Shown one piece after another: positions 18,059 to 28,398 of a DNA stretch of 63,217 nt. Each line of letters starts with the position of its first letter. The stretch's first letter is position 1. The translations under genes were made by a program, and so were the position numbers. The notes beneath the pieces are model-generated. The model saw only the letters and a program-made list of their open reading frames with translations, was not told where the DNA came from and made no database searches. Source of the stretch: Parvibaculaceae bacterium (lineage in GTDB: Bacteria > Pseudomonadota > Alphaproteobacteria > Parvibaculales > Parvibaculaceae); contig JARGNZ010000017.1 in the NCBI GenBank assembly GCA_029209985.1, forward strand, positions 1 to 63,217, read 5' to 3'.

Positions 18059-18484
18059 ATGGAGCTGAAGCCACTTGAGGCGCTCAAGCTCTGGCATGAT
18101 GTGGAGCTGGATTTGGTGCGAGACAATCGCCCGGATCTGTCGCTGCGTCAGATCGTGATTTTGCTCACAGTGTATCTGGAGCCGCCTCCCCACACGGTGC
18201 GCGGATTGGCTAAAAAACTCGGCATCTCTAAGCCAGCGATCACCCGTGCCCTAGATACGATGGGCCGCCTAGACCTGCTGAAACGGAAACGGGATGAAAG
18301 CGACAAGCGTAATGTCCTCATTCAGCGCACGGTCACAGGCTCGGTTTACCTGACCGATTTAGCCGACAGCGTCATTACCCGCGCCCGCGAGATCGGCCCG
18401 CGTGAAACGAGCAAACCGAGCCAAGCCAGCACGAATGAAGCAGCATCATCAACAACTGATGAAAGCAAAGACACAACGCCGTAA
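18059..18484 (+). CDS. MarR family transcriptional regulator
   Basis: A 141-residue winged-helix regulator. The recognition unit is TVRGLAKKLGISKPAITRAL and the wing follows with KRKRDESDKRNVLI. The last 30 residues are Ser/Thr/Asn-rich and probably disordered. The domain is short on the N-terminal side, so it lacks part of the usual MarR dimer helices. ATG 18059 has GAGGAG about 7 bases upstream, whereas an in-frame TTG at 18044 lacks one. It lies 27 bases before the NlpC/P60 gene, which is the likeliest target along with itself. Confidence 0.87.
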   Translation: MELKPLEALKLWHDVELDLVRDNRPDLSLRQIVILLTVYLEPPPHTVRGLAKKLGISKPAITRALDTMGRLDLLKRKRDESDKRNVLIQRTVTGSVYLTDLADSVITRAREIGPRETSKPSQASTNEAASSTTDESKDTTP

Positions 18485-18511
18485 GCTGGGCGTAAAGGGA
18501 GAGGGCACACG

Positions 18512-19393
18512 ATGACAGACACCCCGCAATCAACCCGGCTAGACCCCCGCCTGAACCCCTATAGGGCAGATTTAGCGGCCAATCATCTGCGCGGTGAAGT
18601 TGATGCCCCGAAATTTGCACCGGGCAAAGATTTTCAAGTCATTGCGCCGGTCACGCCCCTGACAAAAGGCCCGTCAGATCCCGCCCCGATCGAAACGCAA
18701 TTATTATTTGGCGAAGTGTTCCGGGTGTACGATGAGGGCGCCGGTTGGGCATGGGGCCAAGCCGTCCGCGACGATTACGTTGGCTATGTGGCGCGGTCCG
18801 CTTTAACACCCGCTCCCGTTCTCCACACCCATACTGTGGCGGCTCTGCGCACCTTCGTATATTCCCAGCCAGACATTAAGCGCCGTCCGCTGATGTCTCT
18901 TTCCATGAATGCCCGGGTGGCGGTCACCGCTGCCCGTGGAAACTTCAGCCAACTTTCCAACAGCGGCTGGATTTTCACCGATCACTTAGCCTCGATTGAG
19001 GAAAAGGAAAAAGACTTTGTGGCCGTGGCCGAACGGTTCATCGGGGTGCCTTATCTGTGGGGCGGGCGCGAAAGTCTGGGTCTAGATTGTTCGGCCCTTG
19101 TGCAAACAGCCTTAGAGCGCGCTGGCTTTCATGCATTGCGCGATTCAGATATGCAGGAAGCAACATTAGGGGAGGCGTTGCCCACCCCCTTTGATCTGAC
19201 TTCATTGCAACGGGGAGATTTGATTTTCTGGAAAGGCCACGTAGGTATCATGCAAGACAGCGAAAGGTTTCTACATGCCAACGCAACCCACATGTGCACA
19301 CGCTCAGAACCATTTTTAGAGGCGGTTGCCCGCATCGCCAAAACCGATGGGGACATCACCAGCATTCGCCGAATGCCCAGTTTAGGGGCTTAG
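18512..19393 (+). CDS. NlpC/P60 family cysteine endopeptidase
   Basis: A 293-residue C40 peptidase with two N-terminal bacterial SH3-like segments (about 40-165) and a catalytic domain (about 168-290). The nucleophile is Cys in LGLDCSALVQTALERAG, the His lies in WKGHVGIM, and a polar third residue is expected in LHANATHM. Such enzymes cut gamma-D-Glu-meso-DAP bonds in peptidoglycan peptides. There is no signal peptide, so it may act on imported murein peptides in the cytoplasm. It is downstream of MarR and convergent with yejF. Confidence 0.9.
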   Translation: MTDTPQSTRLDPRLNPYRADLAANHLRGEVDAPKFAPGKDFQVIAPVTPLTKGPSDPAPIETQLLFGEVFRVYDEGAGWAWGQAVRDDYVGYVARSALTPAPVLHTHTVAALRTFVYSQPDIKRRPLMSLSMNARVAVTAARGNFSQLSNSGWIFTDHLASIEEKEKDFVAVAERFIGVPYLWGGRESLGLDCSALVQTALERAGFHALRDSDMQEATLGEALPTPFDLTSLQRGDLIFWKGHVGIMQDSERFLHANATHMCTRSEPFLEAVARIAKTDGDITSIRRMPSLGA

Positions 19394-19414
19394 AGTCTAA
19401 ATCGGTTGAATGGC

Positions 19415-21058
19415 TTACGTAGACACCGCGTCGTCGGCCCGTGTTTCCAAATCAAAAGCCGCCGCCATCAAGGCTTTGGTATAGGCGGTACGCGGCGCAT
19501 CAAAAATCTGCGCCGCAGGTCCTTCTTCCACCACACGCCCATCTTTCATCACCAACACATGGTCGGCCAAGGCCCGCACAACCTTTAGGTCGTGACTGAT
19601 GAAGAGATACGCTAAATTATGTTTCTTTTGTAGGCCACGCAGAAGGTCCACAATTTGGGCCTGCACCGACATATCCAAGGCGCTTGTTGGCTCGTCGAGC
19701 ATCACAAAGCGCGGGTTGAGCACCATGGCCCGCGCAATCGCAATTCGTTGGCGTTGCCCGCCCGAAAATTCATGCGGATACCGGTCTTGTGCGGCAGGAT
19801 CAAGTCCCACTTCCCGCAAGGCATTCCCCACAAGAAGTCGGCGCTCTTCGTAATCAAGCTTTGTGCCTTGCACCAGCAAGCCTTCTTCAACAATTTGGCC
19901 AATAGAAAGACGCGGGGACAGAGAACCAAATGGATCTTGAAAAACCACCTGCATACGCGTGCGTAAGGGACGCAATTCTGCCGAGTTCAGATCGTGAATT
20001 TGACGGTTCTCAAATTGAATTTCACCGTCGCTAGAAATCAATCGCAGCAGGGCAAGGCCAAGGGTCGTTTTCCCCGATCCAGACTCGCCCACCACCCCAA
20101 CTGTTTGGCCTTCGCGAACCCGAATATCAATGCCGTCCACGGCTTTGACGTGGTCTACCGCGCGCCGCATCAACCCCTTACGAATGGGAAACCAAACCCG
20201 CAATTGCTCAGCCCGCATCACCGTTGCGGCGCCGTCCTTCACAACAGGTGGCGCTCCCTTTGGTTCGGCAGCAAGCAGGTGTTGCGTATAAGCATGGCTC
20301 GGCTGGGAGAAAATTTGTTGAGTGGGGCCTTCTTCAACAACCTCGCCGTGGGTCATCACATAAATACGGTCCGCCATTTTGCGCACAATACCTAAGTCAT
20401 GTGTGATTAAGAGCAGTGCCATGCCCATTTCGGCTTGCAGCTCTTTAAGCAGTTCAAGAATTTGCGCCTGCACGGTTACGTCCAGCGCGGTGGTTGGCTC
20501 GTCAGCAATCAGCAAGTCTGGCTCATTGGCCAATGCCATGGCGATCATCACCCGTTGGCGTTGCCCCCCCGAAAGTTGATGCGGGTAGGCATCAAGGCGG
20601 CTTTCAGCATTTTGCAAGCCAACCTTGTTGAGCAGTTCCAGCACCCGTACCCGCGCAGCTTGCGCCCGCAAACCATTGTGCTTAATCAACACCTCGCCCA
20701 CTTGCCGTTCAATCGTATGCAACGGGTTCAAGGACGTCATGGGTTCTTGAAACACCATCGAAATGCGGTTGCCGCGCATGCCTTGAAGCGCCTTCGGGCT
20801 TGCTTTCATCAAGTCTTGCCCATCAAACAAAACTTCCCCAGAAGGGTGGTAGGCTTGCGGATAGGGCAGCAGTTGCAAAATCGATAGGGCACTCACAGAT
20901 TTGCCAGACCCAGATTCACCGACCAGCGCAACCGTCTCGCCTTTGGCAATAGAAACGTTGATGCCCTTAACCGCCAGCACATCAGAGCCGGGAGCGCGAA
21001 AGCCCACCTGCAAATCACGCAGTTCTAAAAGGGGGGTATCTTTTTTCAGGTCGCTCAT
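19415..21058 (-). CDS. yejF: Peptide ABC transporter, double ATPase YejF
   Basis: A 547-residue fused ATPase with two nucleotide-binding domains. First: Walker [14 protein letters not shown], signature [14 protein letters not shown], Walker [10 protein letters not shown]. Second: [41 protein letters not shown]. It powers oligopeptide import with YejB and YejE. Its ATG overlaps the yejE stop by 4 bases (ATGA), so the two are coupled. It is the last gene of the operon. Confidence 0.93.
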   Translation of the reverse strand: MSDLKKDTPLLELRDLQVGFRAPGSDVLAVKGINVSIAKGETVALVGESGSGKSVSALSILQLLPYPQAYHPSGEVLFDGQDLMKASPKALQGMRGNRISMVFQEPMTSLNPLHTIERQVGEVLIKHNGLRAQAARVRVLELLNKVGLQNAESRLDAYPHQLSGGQRQRVMIAMALANEPDLLIADEPTTALDVTVQAQILELLKELQAEMGMALLLITHDLGIVRKMADRIYVMTHGEVVEEGPTQQIFSQPSHAYTQHLLAAEPKGAPPVVKDGAATVMRAEQLRVWFPIRKGLMRRAVDHVKAVDGIDIRVREGQTVGVVGESGSGKTTLGLALLRLISSDGEIQFENRQIHDLNSAELRPLRTRMQVVFQDPFGSLSPRLSIGQIVEEGLLVQGTKLDYEERRLLVGNALREVGLDPAAQDRYPHEFSGGQRQRIAIARAMVLNPRFVMLDEPTSALDMSVQAQIVDLLRGLQKKHNLAYLFISHDLKVVRALADHVLVMKDGRVVEEGPAAQIFDAPRTAYTKALMAAAFDLETRADDAVST

Positions 21059-22131
21059 TGCAGCGTTTTCCTTGGATCAAACGCATCTCGCACCGCTTCG
21101 CCAATAAAGACCAACAAAGACAGCATGATTGCAATGGTGAAGAAGCCGGAGAAGCCAAGCCAAGGAGCTTGCAAATTGGCTTTGCCTTGCTTGAGGAGTT
21201 CCCCCAAAGAGGCAGACCCCGGCGGCAGACCAAACCCTAGAAAATCAAGGGAGGTGAGTGTCGTAATGGAGGCATTCAAAATGAAAGGCAGCATTGTTAG
21301 GGTCGCGACCATAGCATTGGGCAGCAAGTGCTTATGCATGATTGTAATGTTTCCCACACCCAACGCGCGGGCCGCTTTAACGTATTCAAAGTTACGGGCG
21401 CGCAAAAACTCAGCCCGCACCACACCCACAAGGGCCACCCAGCTAAAGAGCAACATAATGCCGAGCAAAATCCAAAAGGTTGGCTCGAAGATGGCCGCAA
21501 TAATGATGAGCAAATAGAGAGCGGGAACAGAGTTCCAAATCTCAATAAAGCGTTGGAAGAGGAGGTCCACCCACCCGCCGAAATAACCTTGCACAGCCCC
21601 TGCAGCGACCCCAATGATCGACGAAAAGAAAGCTAGGATCAGCCCAAACATAATGGAAATACGAAAGCCATAGATGAGCCGGGCAACTACATCGCGCCCT
21701 TGGTCGTCTGTGCCCAACCAATTCTCGCTGGTCGGAGCAGAAGGGGCAGGGGTTGGCAGATCGGTTTGAATGGTGTCGTATGAAAAAGGAACAAGTGGCC
21801 AAATCATCCACCCGCCGGCATCCTCAATCAGGTCTTGCACATAGGGGTCTGTGTAGTCGGCTTCTGTTTGATACTCTCCGCCAAAGTCCACCTCTGAATA
21901 AAAGGTCGTGATGGGCATATAAAGCCCGCCCTTAAAGGAGATCAATAACGGTTTGTCATTTGCCAGCACGGGTGCAAGAAGTGAAATGGCAAATAGCGTC
22001 ATGAAAATCCAGAGAGAATAGAACCCACGTTTATTTGCCTTGAAGTTCTGCCACCGTCTCTGGTTAAGCGGTGTGATGCGCACCGGGGCGCGGCCAGCCG
22101 CGCGTAGAGCCTTATTGACCAATCCAAACAT
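21055..22131 (-). CDS. yejE: Peptide ABC transporter permease YejE
   Basis: A 358-residue permease with an N-terminal OppC-type segment, a YejE-specific periplasmic insert (about residues 65-130), and a binding-protein-dependent transport domain of about five helices. The EAA-like loop reads FLRARNFEYVKAARALGVGN. It pairs with YejB in the membrane. It starts 2 bases after the yejB stop and overlaps yejF by 4 bases. Confidence 0.92.
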   Translation of the reverse strand: MFGLVNKALRAAGRAPVRITPLNQRRWQNFKANKRGFYSLWIFMTLFAISLLAPVLANDKPLLISFKGGLYMPITTFYSEVDFGGEYQTEADYTDPYVQDLIEDAGGWMIWPLVPFSYDTIQTDLPTPAPSAPTSENWLGTDDQGRDVVARLIYGFRISIMFGLILAFFSSIIGVAAGAVQGYFGGWVDLLFQRFIEIWNSVPALYLLIIIAAIFEPTFWILLGIMLLFSWVALVGVVRAEFLRARNFEYVKAARALGVGNITIMHKHLLPNAMVATLTMLPFILNASITTLTSLDFLGFGLPPGSASLGELLKQGKANLQAPWLGFSGFFTIAIMLSLLVFIGEAVRDAFDPRKTLQ

Positions 22132-22133
22132 CG

Positions 22134-23246
22134 CTACACCTCCCGCGAGTCAAAATCGATGCGCGGATCGATGGTGGTGTACACAAGGTCAGTGATCAAC
22201 GAAACCACAAGCCCAATCAGAGAGAAAATAAAGAGCGTCGCAAAGACGACAGGATAGTCACGGTCCACAACTGATTTGAACGACAGCAAGCCGATGCCAT
22301 CGAGTGAAAAGATTGTCTCAATGAGCAACGAGCCGGTAAAGAACGAGCCCACGAAGGCCGCTGGAAAACCGGCAATCACAATCAGCATGGCATTGCGGAA
22401 CACATGGCCATAAAGCACTTCGCGTTCGCTCAATCCCTTAGCGCGCGCTGTGACGACATATTGCTTTTTAATTTCATCAAGGAATGAGTTTTTTGTCAGC
22501 ATTGTTGTGGTGGCAAAGGCGCTAATCACCATGGCCGTAATCGGCAGCACGATGTGCCAGAGATAGTCACCAATTTGCTGTATCAAAGTCATCTGATCAA
22601 AGTTGTCAGACGTCAGCCCCCTAAGAGGGAACCAATCGTAATAGGTGCCGCCCGCAAAGAGAACGATCAATAGAATGGCAAACAAGAACCCCGGAATGGC
22701 ATAGCCAACAATAATGACTGCACTCGTCCAAATATCAAAGCGCGACCCATCTGCCACCGCTTTGCGAATGCCCAGCGGAATGGATATGAGATAGCTGATG
22801 AAAGTCGTCCACAATCCAAGCGTAATGGAAACAGGTAGCTTTTCCCCGATGAGGTCGATCACCGAAACATCTCGAAAATAACTATCGCCAAAATCAAAGC
22901 GAATGTAATTCCACAGCATCAGCCCAAAGCGTTCATGCACGGGTTTGTCAAAACCGAATTGCTTTTCCAGTTCTTTGATAAATTCAGGGTCAAGCCCTTG
23001 AGCGCCTCGGTACTTGCTGCCCAAGCCATTGTTTGCTGATGCGTTGAGGTTTTGGCCGCTGCTGCCAAAGTCGCCGCCTGTATTGCCCACCCGTGCTGTA
23101 GCTGACACATCTGTGCCCGTTAATTGCGCCACAATGCGTTCAATAGGCCCGCCGGGGGCAAATTGAATGATCGTGAAACTGACCAACATGATCCCAAGGA
23201 TCGTGGGTATCATCAGCAGTAGTCGGCGAAAAATATAGGCAGCCAT
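22134..23246 (-). CDS. yejB: Peptide ABC transporter permease YejB
   Basis: A 370-residue permease. An N-terminal helix with [14 protein letters not shown] is followed by a Gly/Asn/Ser-rich periplasmic insert (about 45-85), then the permease domain with EAA loop ([19 protein letters not shown]). The insert is larger than in DppB-type permeases but usual in YejB. It follows the second binding-protein gene by about 216 bases, so it may have a separate promoter or be spaced by an untranslated stretch. Confidence 0.92.
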   Translation of the reverse strand: MAAYIFRRLLLMIPTILGIMLVSFTIIQFAPGGPIERIVAQLTGTDVSATARVGNTGGDFGSSGQNLNASANNGLGSKYRGAQGLDPEFIKELEKQFGFDKPVHERFGLMLWNYIRFDFGDSYFRDVSVIDLIGEKLPVSITLGLWTTFISYLISIPLGIRKAVADGSRFDIWTSAVIIVGYAIPGFLFAILLIVLFAGGTYYDWFPLRGLTSDNFDQMTLIQQIGDYLWHIVLPITAMVISAFATTTMLTKNSFLDEIKKQYVVTARAKGLSEREVLYGHVFRNAMLIVIAGFPAAFVGSFFTGSLLIETIFSLDGIGLLSFKSVVDRDYPVVFATLFIFSLIGLVVSLITDLVYTTIDPRIDFDSREV

Positions 23247-23462
23247 AAATGCTTTTAACTCTCCATCCTTAAAGGCAAGCAGCCTAGGTTTTGGGAATAA
23301 GGTCTCAGCGTTCCCAATCCACGCACCATGCCAGTAAGGGTCTTCCCCAAATATAATGGTGAGGGTAGCCGCTTTACCCGCAGACGCAAACCCCGTTCAT
23401 CTCAAATATTATGTTCCCAGGCCTTTGGCCGCGTGTCGTGGTCTACACGTGCCCCCATATCT

Positions 23463-25307
23463 CTATTGCCCCTTGCCTATTTGAGCTGCTTTATCCGCAT
23501 CGACCCACCACGTATCAATAATGCCGCGCTGATATCGCGGTTTTTGAACGGGGCGCTCATAGACATCCCAATAAGCAATGCCGTGAGAGGCCTTATACCA
23601 CTGGGGCACCCAATAATGCCCGGCGCGCAGCACCCGGTCCAATGCGCGGGCGGCTGTGCGCAGCTCCGCGCGTGAGCCAGCTTTTGTCATCGTATTCAGC
23701 AGGCCATCGACGACAGGACTATTAATGCCTGAAAGGTTGCGGCTGCCATCTTCAAAGGCCGTGCGCGAATGCATATAGCCCTCAACTTCTGCCCCCGGTG
23801 TGGCAGAGAAGGAATAGCGCATGGTGGTGAGGTCAAAATCAAAACTTTTCATCCGCTCTTGGTATTGTGCGGAATCGACAATGCGCAAGCTGGCATCAAT
23901 GCCTAACTTTTCCAGATTGGCCACATAGGGGGCAATGATGCGCTCAAAGGTGGGGGCGTCCGTAAGGAACTCAATCTGCAATGTCTCGCCAGTGTCATTT
24001 TGTAGAACCCCGTCTTTCACATGCCACCCGGCTTGCGCCAATAAGTGTGTGGCTTTGCTGCGCATGGTGCGGTCGCGGTTGCTGCCGTCCGATACAGGCG
24101 GCACAATAGGGGTGCCAAACACCGCATCGGGTAATTGTGCACGGTAAGGTTCCAATAATGCCAACTCGTCTGCATCCGGCAAACCAGTTGCTTTCAAATC
24201 AGAATTTTCAAAGAAACTATGGGTGCGCTTATAAAGGCCATGGAATTGGTTTTTATTGGTCCATTCAAAATCAAACGCATAGCTGAGGGCCTCACGTACA
24301 CGCGGGTCTTGAAACTTTTCTCGCCGTGTATTGATAAACCATCCTTGCGCTCCCGACGGACTGTCATCGGGCAGGGTGAGTTTTACGACACGGCCTTCTT
24401 CAACAGCAGGGAAGTTATATTCCGTCGCCCACACTTTAGAGGTGAATTCTTCACGCAGAAGATACGCCCCCTTTTTGAACGCTTCAAACTGGGTTGTCCG
24501 GTCACGGTAAAATTCATACCGAATGGCATCAAAATTCCACCGTCCCACATTAACAGGCAAATCTTTTGCCCAATAATCCGCAACCCGGTCATAGGTGATG
24601 AAGGCCCCGGCTTTGAACTTGCCAACCTTATAAGGCCCACTGCCCAGCGGGGGCTCCAATGTGCCGAGGGTAAAGTCGTGGGTCGTGTAATAGGCTTTAG
24701 AAAAAATAGGCAAGGACCCAATAAAGAGCGGCAAATTTTGAGCTTGGTTGCCGGAGAACTCAATCATAACGGTGGCCGGGTCGGGGGCTGTAATGGACGT
24801 CACCTCGCGTAAGGTGCCGGTGATAAGCGGGTGCCCCTCTTTTTGGAGCAACGTCAGCGAGAACGCCACATCTTCCGCCGTTAACGCCGTGCCATCGTGG
24901 AACCGCGCTTGTGGGCGCAACTCAAATTTCAACGTCTTGCGATCATCAGACAGGCTGATGCTGCGTGCGATCAGCCCGTAAGCAGCATCTGGCTCGTCGT
25001 GAGCACGGCTGAGCAACGTATCAAAGGTCAGCTCCATCCCCTGCGCCGCCGCCCCCTTCAAAATGTAACTGTTGAGGGTATCAAATGATAGGAACGACTG
25101 ATTGAATTGGACGTTTGGCCCAATGTGCGAGAGGGTGCCACCCTTGGGAGCGTCGGGATTTACATAGTCAAAATGGGCAAAGTCGGGTTGATATTTCAGG
25201 TCGCCAAAAATGGAAAACCCATGGGTGGGCATGGTTTGTGCGTGCACACTTCCAACACAGGCGGTGGCGACCAGCGCCCCAACCCAAAGAGCTTTGAGCA
25301 AAGACAT
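23463..25307 (-). CDS. Extracellular solute-binding protein (family 5), YejA/YepA type
   Basis: A 614-residue periplasmic peptide-binding protein with signal peptide (LWVGALVATACVGSVHAQ). It carries family 5 features: YVNPDAPKGGTL near the N-terminus, RPQARFHDGTALTAEDVAFS and the PRVREALSYAFDFEW stretch. I placed the start at ATG 25307: it follows the TAA of the upstream binding-protein gene after one T, with GGGAG upstream, so translation is probably coupled. It is paralogous to that upstream gene. It delivers oligopeptides, possibly murein peptides, to YejBEF. Confidence 0.9.
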   Translation of the reverse strand: MSLLKALWVGALVATACVGSVHAQTMPTHGFSIFGDLKYQPDFAHFDYVNPDAPKGGTLSHIGPNVQFNQSFLSFDTLNSYILKGAAAQGMELTFDTLLSRAHDEPDAAYGLIARSISLSDDRKTLKFELRPQARFHDGTALTAEDVAFSLTLLQKEGHPLITGTLREVTSITAPDPATVMIEFSGNQAQNLPLFIGSLPIFSKAYYTTHDFTLGTLEPPLGSGPYKVGKFKAGAFITYDRVADYWAKDLPVNVGRWNFDAIRYEFYRDRTTQFEAFKKGAYLLREEFTSKVWATEYNFPAVEEGRVVKLTLPDDSPSGAQGWFINTRREKFQDPRVREALSYAFDFEWTNKNQFHGLYKRTHSFFENSDLKATGLPDADELALLEPYRAQLPDAVFGTPIVPPVSDGSNRDRTMRSKATHLLAQAGWHVKDGVLQNDTGETLQIEFLTDAPTFERIIAPYVANLEKLGIDASLRIVDSAQYQERMKSFDFDLTTMRYSFSATPGAEVEGYMHSRTAFEDGSRNLSGINSPVVDGLLNTMTKAGSRAELRTAARALDRVLRAGHYWVPQWYKASHGIAYWDVYERPVQKPRYQRGIIDTWWVDADKAAQIGKGQ

Positions 25308-25308
25308 A

Positions 25309-27129
25309 TTATTCTCCCGCCGCCTCATACCACCAAATCACCGGCAAGCCCGGTGAGAAAGCAGGTGTTGGCTCAGGATGTTTGAAGGCGCTCCAGCGGG
25401 CAATGCGCTCCGCTGCAATATGCCATTGGGGTACCACAAAATGGTTCCACAATAACACTCGGTCTAACGCCTTCGTCGCGGCCACAAGCTCTTCTCGGTC
25501 TTTCGCAAAAATCACGCGGTCGATCAGTTTTTCAATCACCGGATCACAAATGCCCGCCAAATTTCGCCCACCTTCTTTGTCCTTGGCGGCACAGCCCCAA
25601 AAGTCGCGTTGCTCGTTGCCGGGCGAGAGAGATTGCGCAAAGGTGGCAATGGCTACGTCATAGTCAAAACTGTCGAGGCGGTTTTGATATTGTGATGTAT
25701 CGAGAAACCGCAAACTGGCTTCAATGCCTAATTTGTCTTTTAACGTTTTTACATACGGTAAGACCACCCGCTCAAACGTGGGTTGGTTGATGACAAATTC
25801 CATTTGCAAGGGCTGTTTTGTGACCCCATGCACAAGCTTGCCGTTCACAATTTCATATCCAGCTTCTTTGAGTAAAGCCGTGGCCTTGCTGATGTTGCGC
25901 CGATTGCGCCCAGACCCATCGCTTGTGGGCAGTTTGAAAACATCGGTGAAAACTTGAGGAGGTAATTGGTCTTTGAACGGCGTCAAAATTTCCAACTCCA
26001 GCCCTTCCGGCAGGCCGGTGGAGGCCAGCTCCGAATTGTCGTAATAGCTATCTGTGCGTGTGTATTGACCATAAAACAGCGTCTTATTGGTCCACTCATA
26101 ATCGAAAGCATAGGTAAGCGCCTCGCGCACACGCGGGTCTTGGAACTTTTCCCGACGCAGATTGAGCACAAACCCCTGCATCCCAACCCCTTGCTCGACC
26201 TCGATCATCTCTTTAATGATGCGCCCATCGGTGAGGGCTGGAGAGCTGTAACCCGTTGCCCAGTTTTTCGACGAGTTCTCACGGCGTACATCCAAACGAC
26301 CCGCCTTAAAGGCTTCCAGTGCGACGCCGCTATCTTGGAAATATTCATACCGGATGCCCGCAAAGTTATTGGCCCCCACGTTGACGTTGAGGTCCTTGCC
26401 CCAATAGTCCTCAACCTTTTCAAAGGCAAGGCTCTGGCCCGGCTTCACATCGCTAATGCGATACGGGCCACTCCCCAGCGGGGGCACAAGCGTGGTCTTG
26501 GTGAAACCCTTGTCAGCCCAATAATGTTTCGGCAGCACCCAAAGCTGGCCCACAATCACAGGCAGCTCACGGTTGCCTTTAGCATCGAACGAGAACCGCA
26601 CCGTATGGTCGTCCAAAGCCTCGACCTTGGAGACATTGGCGTAATAGGCGGCATACCCCGGATGATTGGCCGTGATGGTTTCAAACGACCAGACAACATC
26701 ATGGGCCGTAATAGGCACCCCATCATGGAAATGGGCTTCCGGGCGCAGGGTGAAGGTCACAGAAGAAAAATCGTCGGGGTAGGAAACGCTTTTGGCAATC
26801 AGCCCGTAAGCCGTGCTGGCCTCATCATATGAATCCGTCATCAATTGCTCATAGATGAACGTGACCCCACCCGCAGGTGAACCTTTAATGATGAAAGGGT
26901 TGAGGCTGTCAAAGGTGCCGATGGCCCCTTGGCGCAAAACGCCCCCTTGGGGGGCATCGGGATTTACATAATCAAAATGCGTGAAATCTGGACCGTATTT
27001 CGGTTCACCAAAAAGGGAGACCCCGTGGCGCTCTACTGGCTGGGGGGCTGCGTTTGCACCGCCGCCACTCATGGCCCCGCCCGCGATCATGCCAAATGCC
27101 ATCACATATTTAATAAACCGCACACTCAT
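25309..27129 (-). CDS. Extracellular solute-binding protein (family 5), second YejA-like
   Basis: A 606-residue periplasmic binding protein with signal peptide (YVMAFGMIAGGAMSGGGANA). It shares with its downstream neighbour the blocks DYVNPDAPQGGVLRQG, RPEAHFHDGVPITAHDVVWS and PRVREALTYAFDYEW. It is first in the five-gene operon. ATG 27129 was preferred over the TTG six codons earlier, although GGGAG touches the ATG and the TTG might be used. Two binding proteins for one YejBEF suggest two substrate classes. Confidence 0.9.
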   Translation of the reverse strand: MSVRFIKYVMAFGMIAGGAMSGGGANAAPQPVERHGVSLFGEPKYGPDFTHFDYVNPDAPQGGVLRQGAIGTFDSLNPFIIKGSPAGGVTFIYEQLMTDSYDEASTAYGLIAKSVSYPDDFSSVTFTLRPEAHFHDGVPITAHDVVWSFETITANHPGYAAYYANVSKVEALDDHTVRFSFDAKGNRELPVIVGQLWVLPKHYWADKGFTKTTLVPPLGSGPYRISDVKPGQSLAFEKVEDYWGKDLNVNVGANNFAGIRYEYFQDSGVALEAFKAGRLDVRRENSSKNWATGYSSPALTDGRIIKEMIEVEQGVGMQGFVLNLRREKFQDPRVREALTYAFDYEWTNKTLFYGQYTRTDSYYDNSELASTGLPEGLELEILTPFKDQLPPQVFTDVFKLPTSDGSGRNRRNISKATALLKEAGYEIVNGKLVHGVTKQPLQMEFVINQPTFERVVLPYVKTLKDKLGIEASLRFLDTSQYQNRLDSFDYDVAIATFAQSLSPGNEQRDFWGCAAKDKEGGRNLAGICDPVIEKLIDRVIFAKDREELVAATKALDRVLLWNHFVVPQWHIAAERIARWSAFKHPEPTPAFSPGLPVIWWYEAAGE

Positions 27130-27278
27130 CTCCCAGTCTGAACTCAATTAGCCTGTCTCAAGCCTATCGTAGTTTTGCTGGGGATTATGACCACTTTTGG
27201 ATGAAAAACCCATAAACAGTCAGCCGATCGCATAAATTCCATTAATTTTTGGTCATTTGCGGGGCGGTCAAACATAAC

Positions 27279-27303
27279 AAAACCCCGCACAAGGCGGGGT
27301 TTT
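27279..27303. terminator. Intrinsic terminator between cytochrome c and yej operon
   Basis: AAAACCCCGC and GCGGGGTTTT form a perfect 10-pair stem around ACAAG. On the minus strand it ends with a TTTTGTTATG tail, so it should stop the cytochrome c transcript before the yej promoter region. Confidence 0.88.
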
Positions 27304-27349
27304 GCAAATTCAATCCTGTAAGTCCATCAGCGCCTAAAGCGCAGAGACT

Positions 27350-27967
27350 TTAAGGTGTTGTTTCTGTTTCAACTGCAGGCACTTCCACAGTTTCGCCAGC
27401 TTCCACAACAGGTGCCACAGCTTCATTCGCTGCTGGAATTGGAAGGTTCGACCCTTCGTTGTTCAAGAAAGCAACCAAATCAGCCCGTTGTTGAGGCTTC
27501 TTGATGCCCGCAAAGCCCATTTTCGTACCTGGCAAAAATGCTTTCGGCTTGGTCAAGAACTCGTTCAAACGGTCAAAGGTCCATGTCCCGCCCAATGCGG
27601 CCATTGCCGGAGAATAGGCAAAACCATTAGAGTGACCGACTTCACGCCCAACAACTCCATACAAGTTAGGACCGGTGCCATCTTTTCCGCCTTCAGGCAG
27701 CGTGTGGCAGCTTGCGCATTTTTTGAAGACTTTCGCGCCTTTCGAAGCGTCAGCAGAAGCCAACAGCTGCGTGAAAGGAATGACCACTTCGGCTGGTTTG
27801 TCGGCGGCACCACCAGATTGACCCTCAGCAGCAACTTCAACTGGGTAGGTCAACGGATCGGCACTTTCCGTGTGGTAAATAATTCCGGCGAGGTGTTGCA
27901 CCCCGATAATCACAAGTACTGAAGCAAGTAAAGCACCAGCGATTTTGTTAAATTCAAAACTGTCCAT
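27350..27967 (-). CDS. Membrane-anchored c-type cytochrome (CycM-like)
   Basis: A 205-residue monohaem class I cytochrome c. An N-terminal membrane anchor (KIAGALLASVLVIIGVQHLA) is followed by a Gly/Ala-rich linker, the haem site CASCH, and a sixth-ligand Met in LPGTKMGFAG, then a Val/Glu/Thr-rich tail. This is the architecture of cytochrome c552/CycM, which carries electrons from the bc1 complex to terminal oxidase. ATG 27967 has GGCGGAG 8 bases upstream. It is divergent from kdsB. Confidence 0.9.
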   Translation of the reverse strand: MDSFEFNKIAGALLASVLVIIGVQHLAGIIYHTESADPLTYPVEVAAEGQSGGAADKPAEVVIPFTQLLASADASKGAKVFKKCASCHTLPEGGKDGTGPNLYGVVGREVGHSNGFAYSPAMAALGGTWTFDRLNEFLTKPKAFLPGTKMGFAGIKKPQQRADLVAFLNNEGSNLPIPAANEAVAPVVEAGETVEVPAVETETTP

Positions 27968-28398
27968 CAAGCAGGCTCCGCCCTAAAGGTCTGTCGGCGC
28001 GTGGCATGAGTCCCCCTCATGCACGGCGGCGCATCGCGTGCGGGCTCGAAGTGACCCCACATTTGGACCGGACATTACCCGCTAGCTTGCCCTATTCGCA
28101 AGCTGTAACCGAAAAGAACCGAGCTGGAATACCAAACATCGCAGAAATTGCGGCAATCCGTCGCATTTTGCCTCTCTCGTGCTGCCGGTGTGAGGGGGGC
28201 ATTTCACCTTCCTTGATCATATTTCGGTCGATTCGGCGTAATTTTACCCCTCAGATAAAGTCAGAACCCTTGACCATTCGGCCTCAAAAGCCCAAACCAG
28301 ATGTTCTCTTGAATGCGCGGTCGCTTTCAAAGGGCAATCCAGCGGCGGCCAGCCGTGTTTAATTGGTATATGCGAAACGTGATAAGCCGAGAAAATCT
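27968..28398. other. Divergent intergenic region cytochrome c / kdsB
   Basis: About 430 bases without a supported gene. Promoters for both divergent genes should lie here. I found no clear -35/-10 pair, hairpin or small-RNA feature, and the open frames in it show no family signal. Confidence 0.35.
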
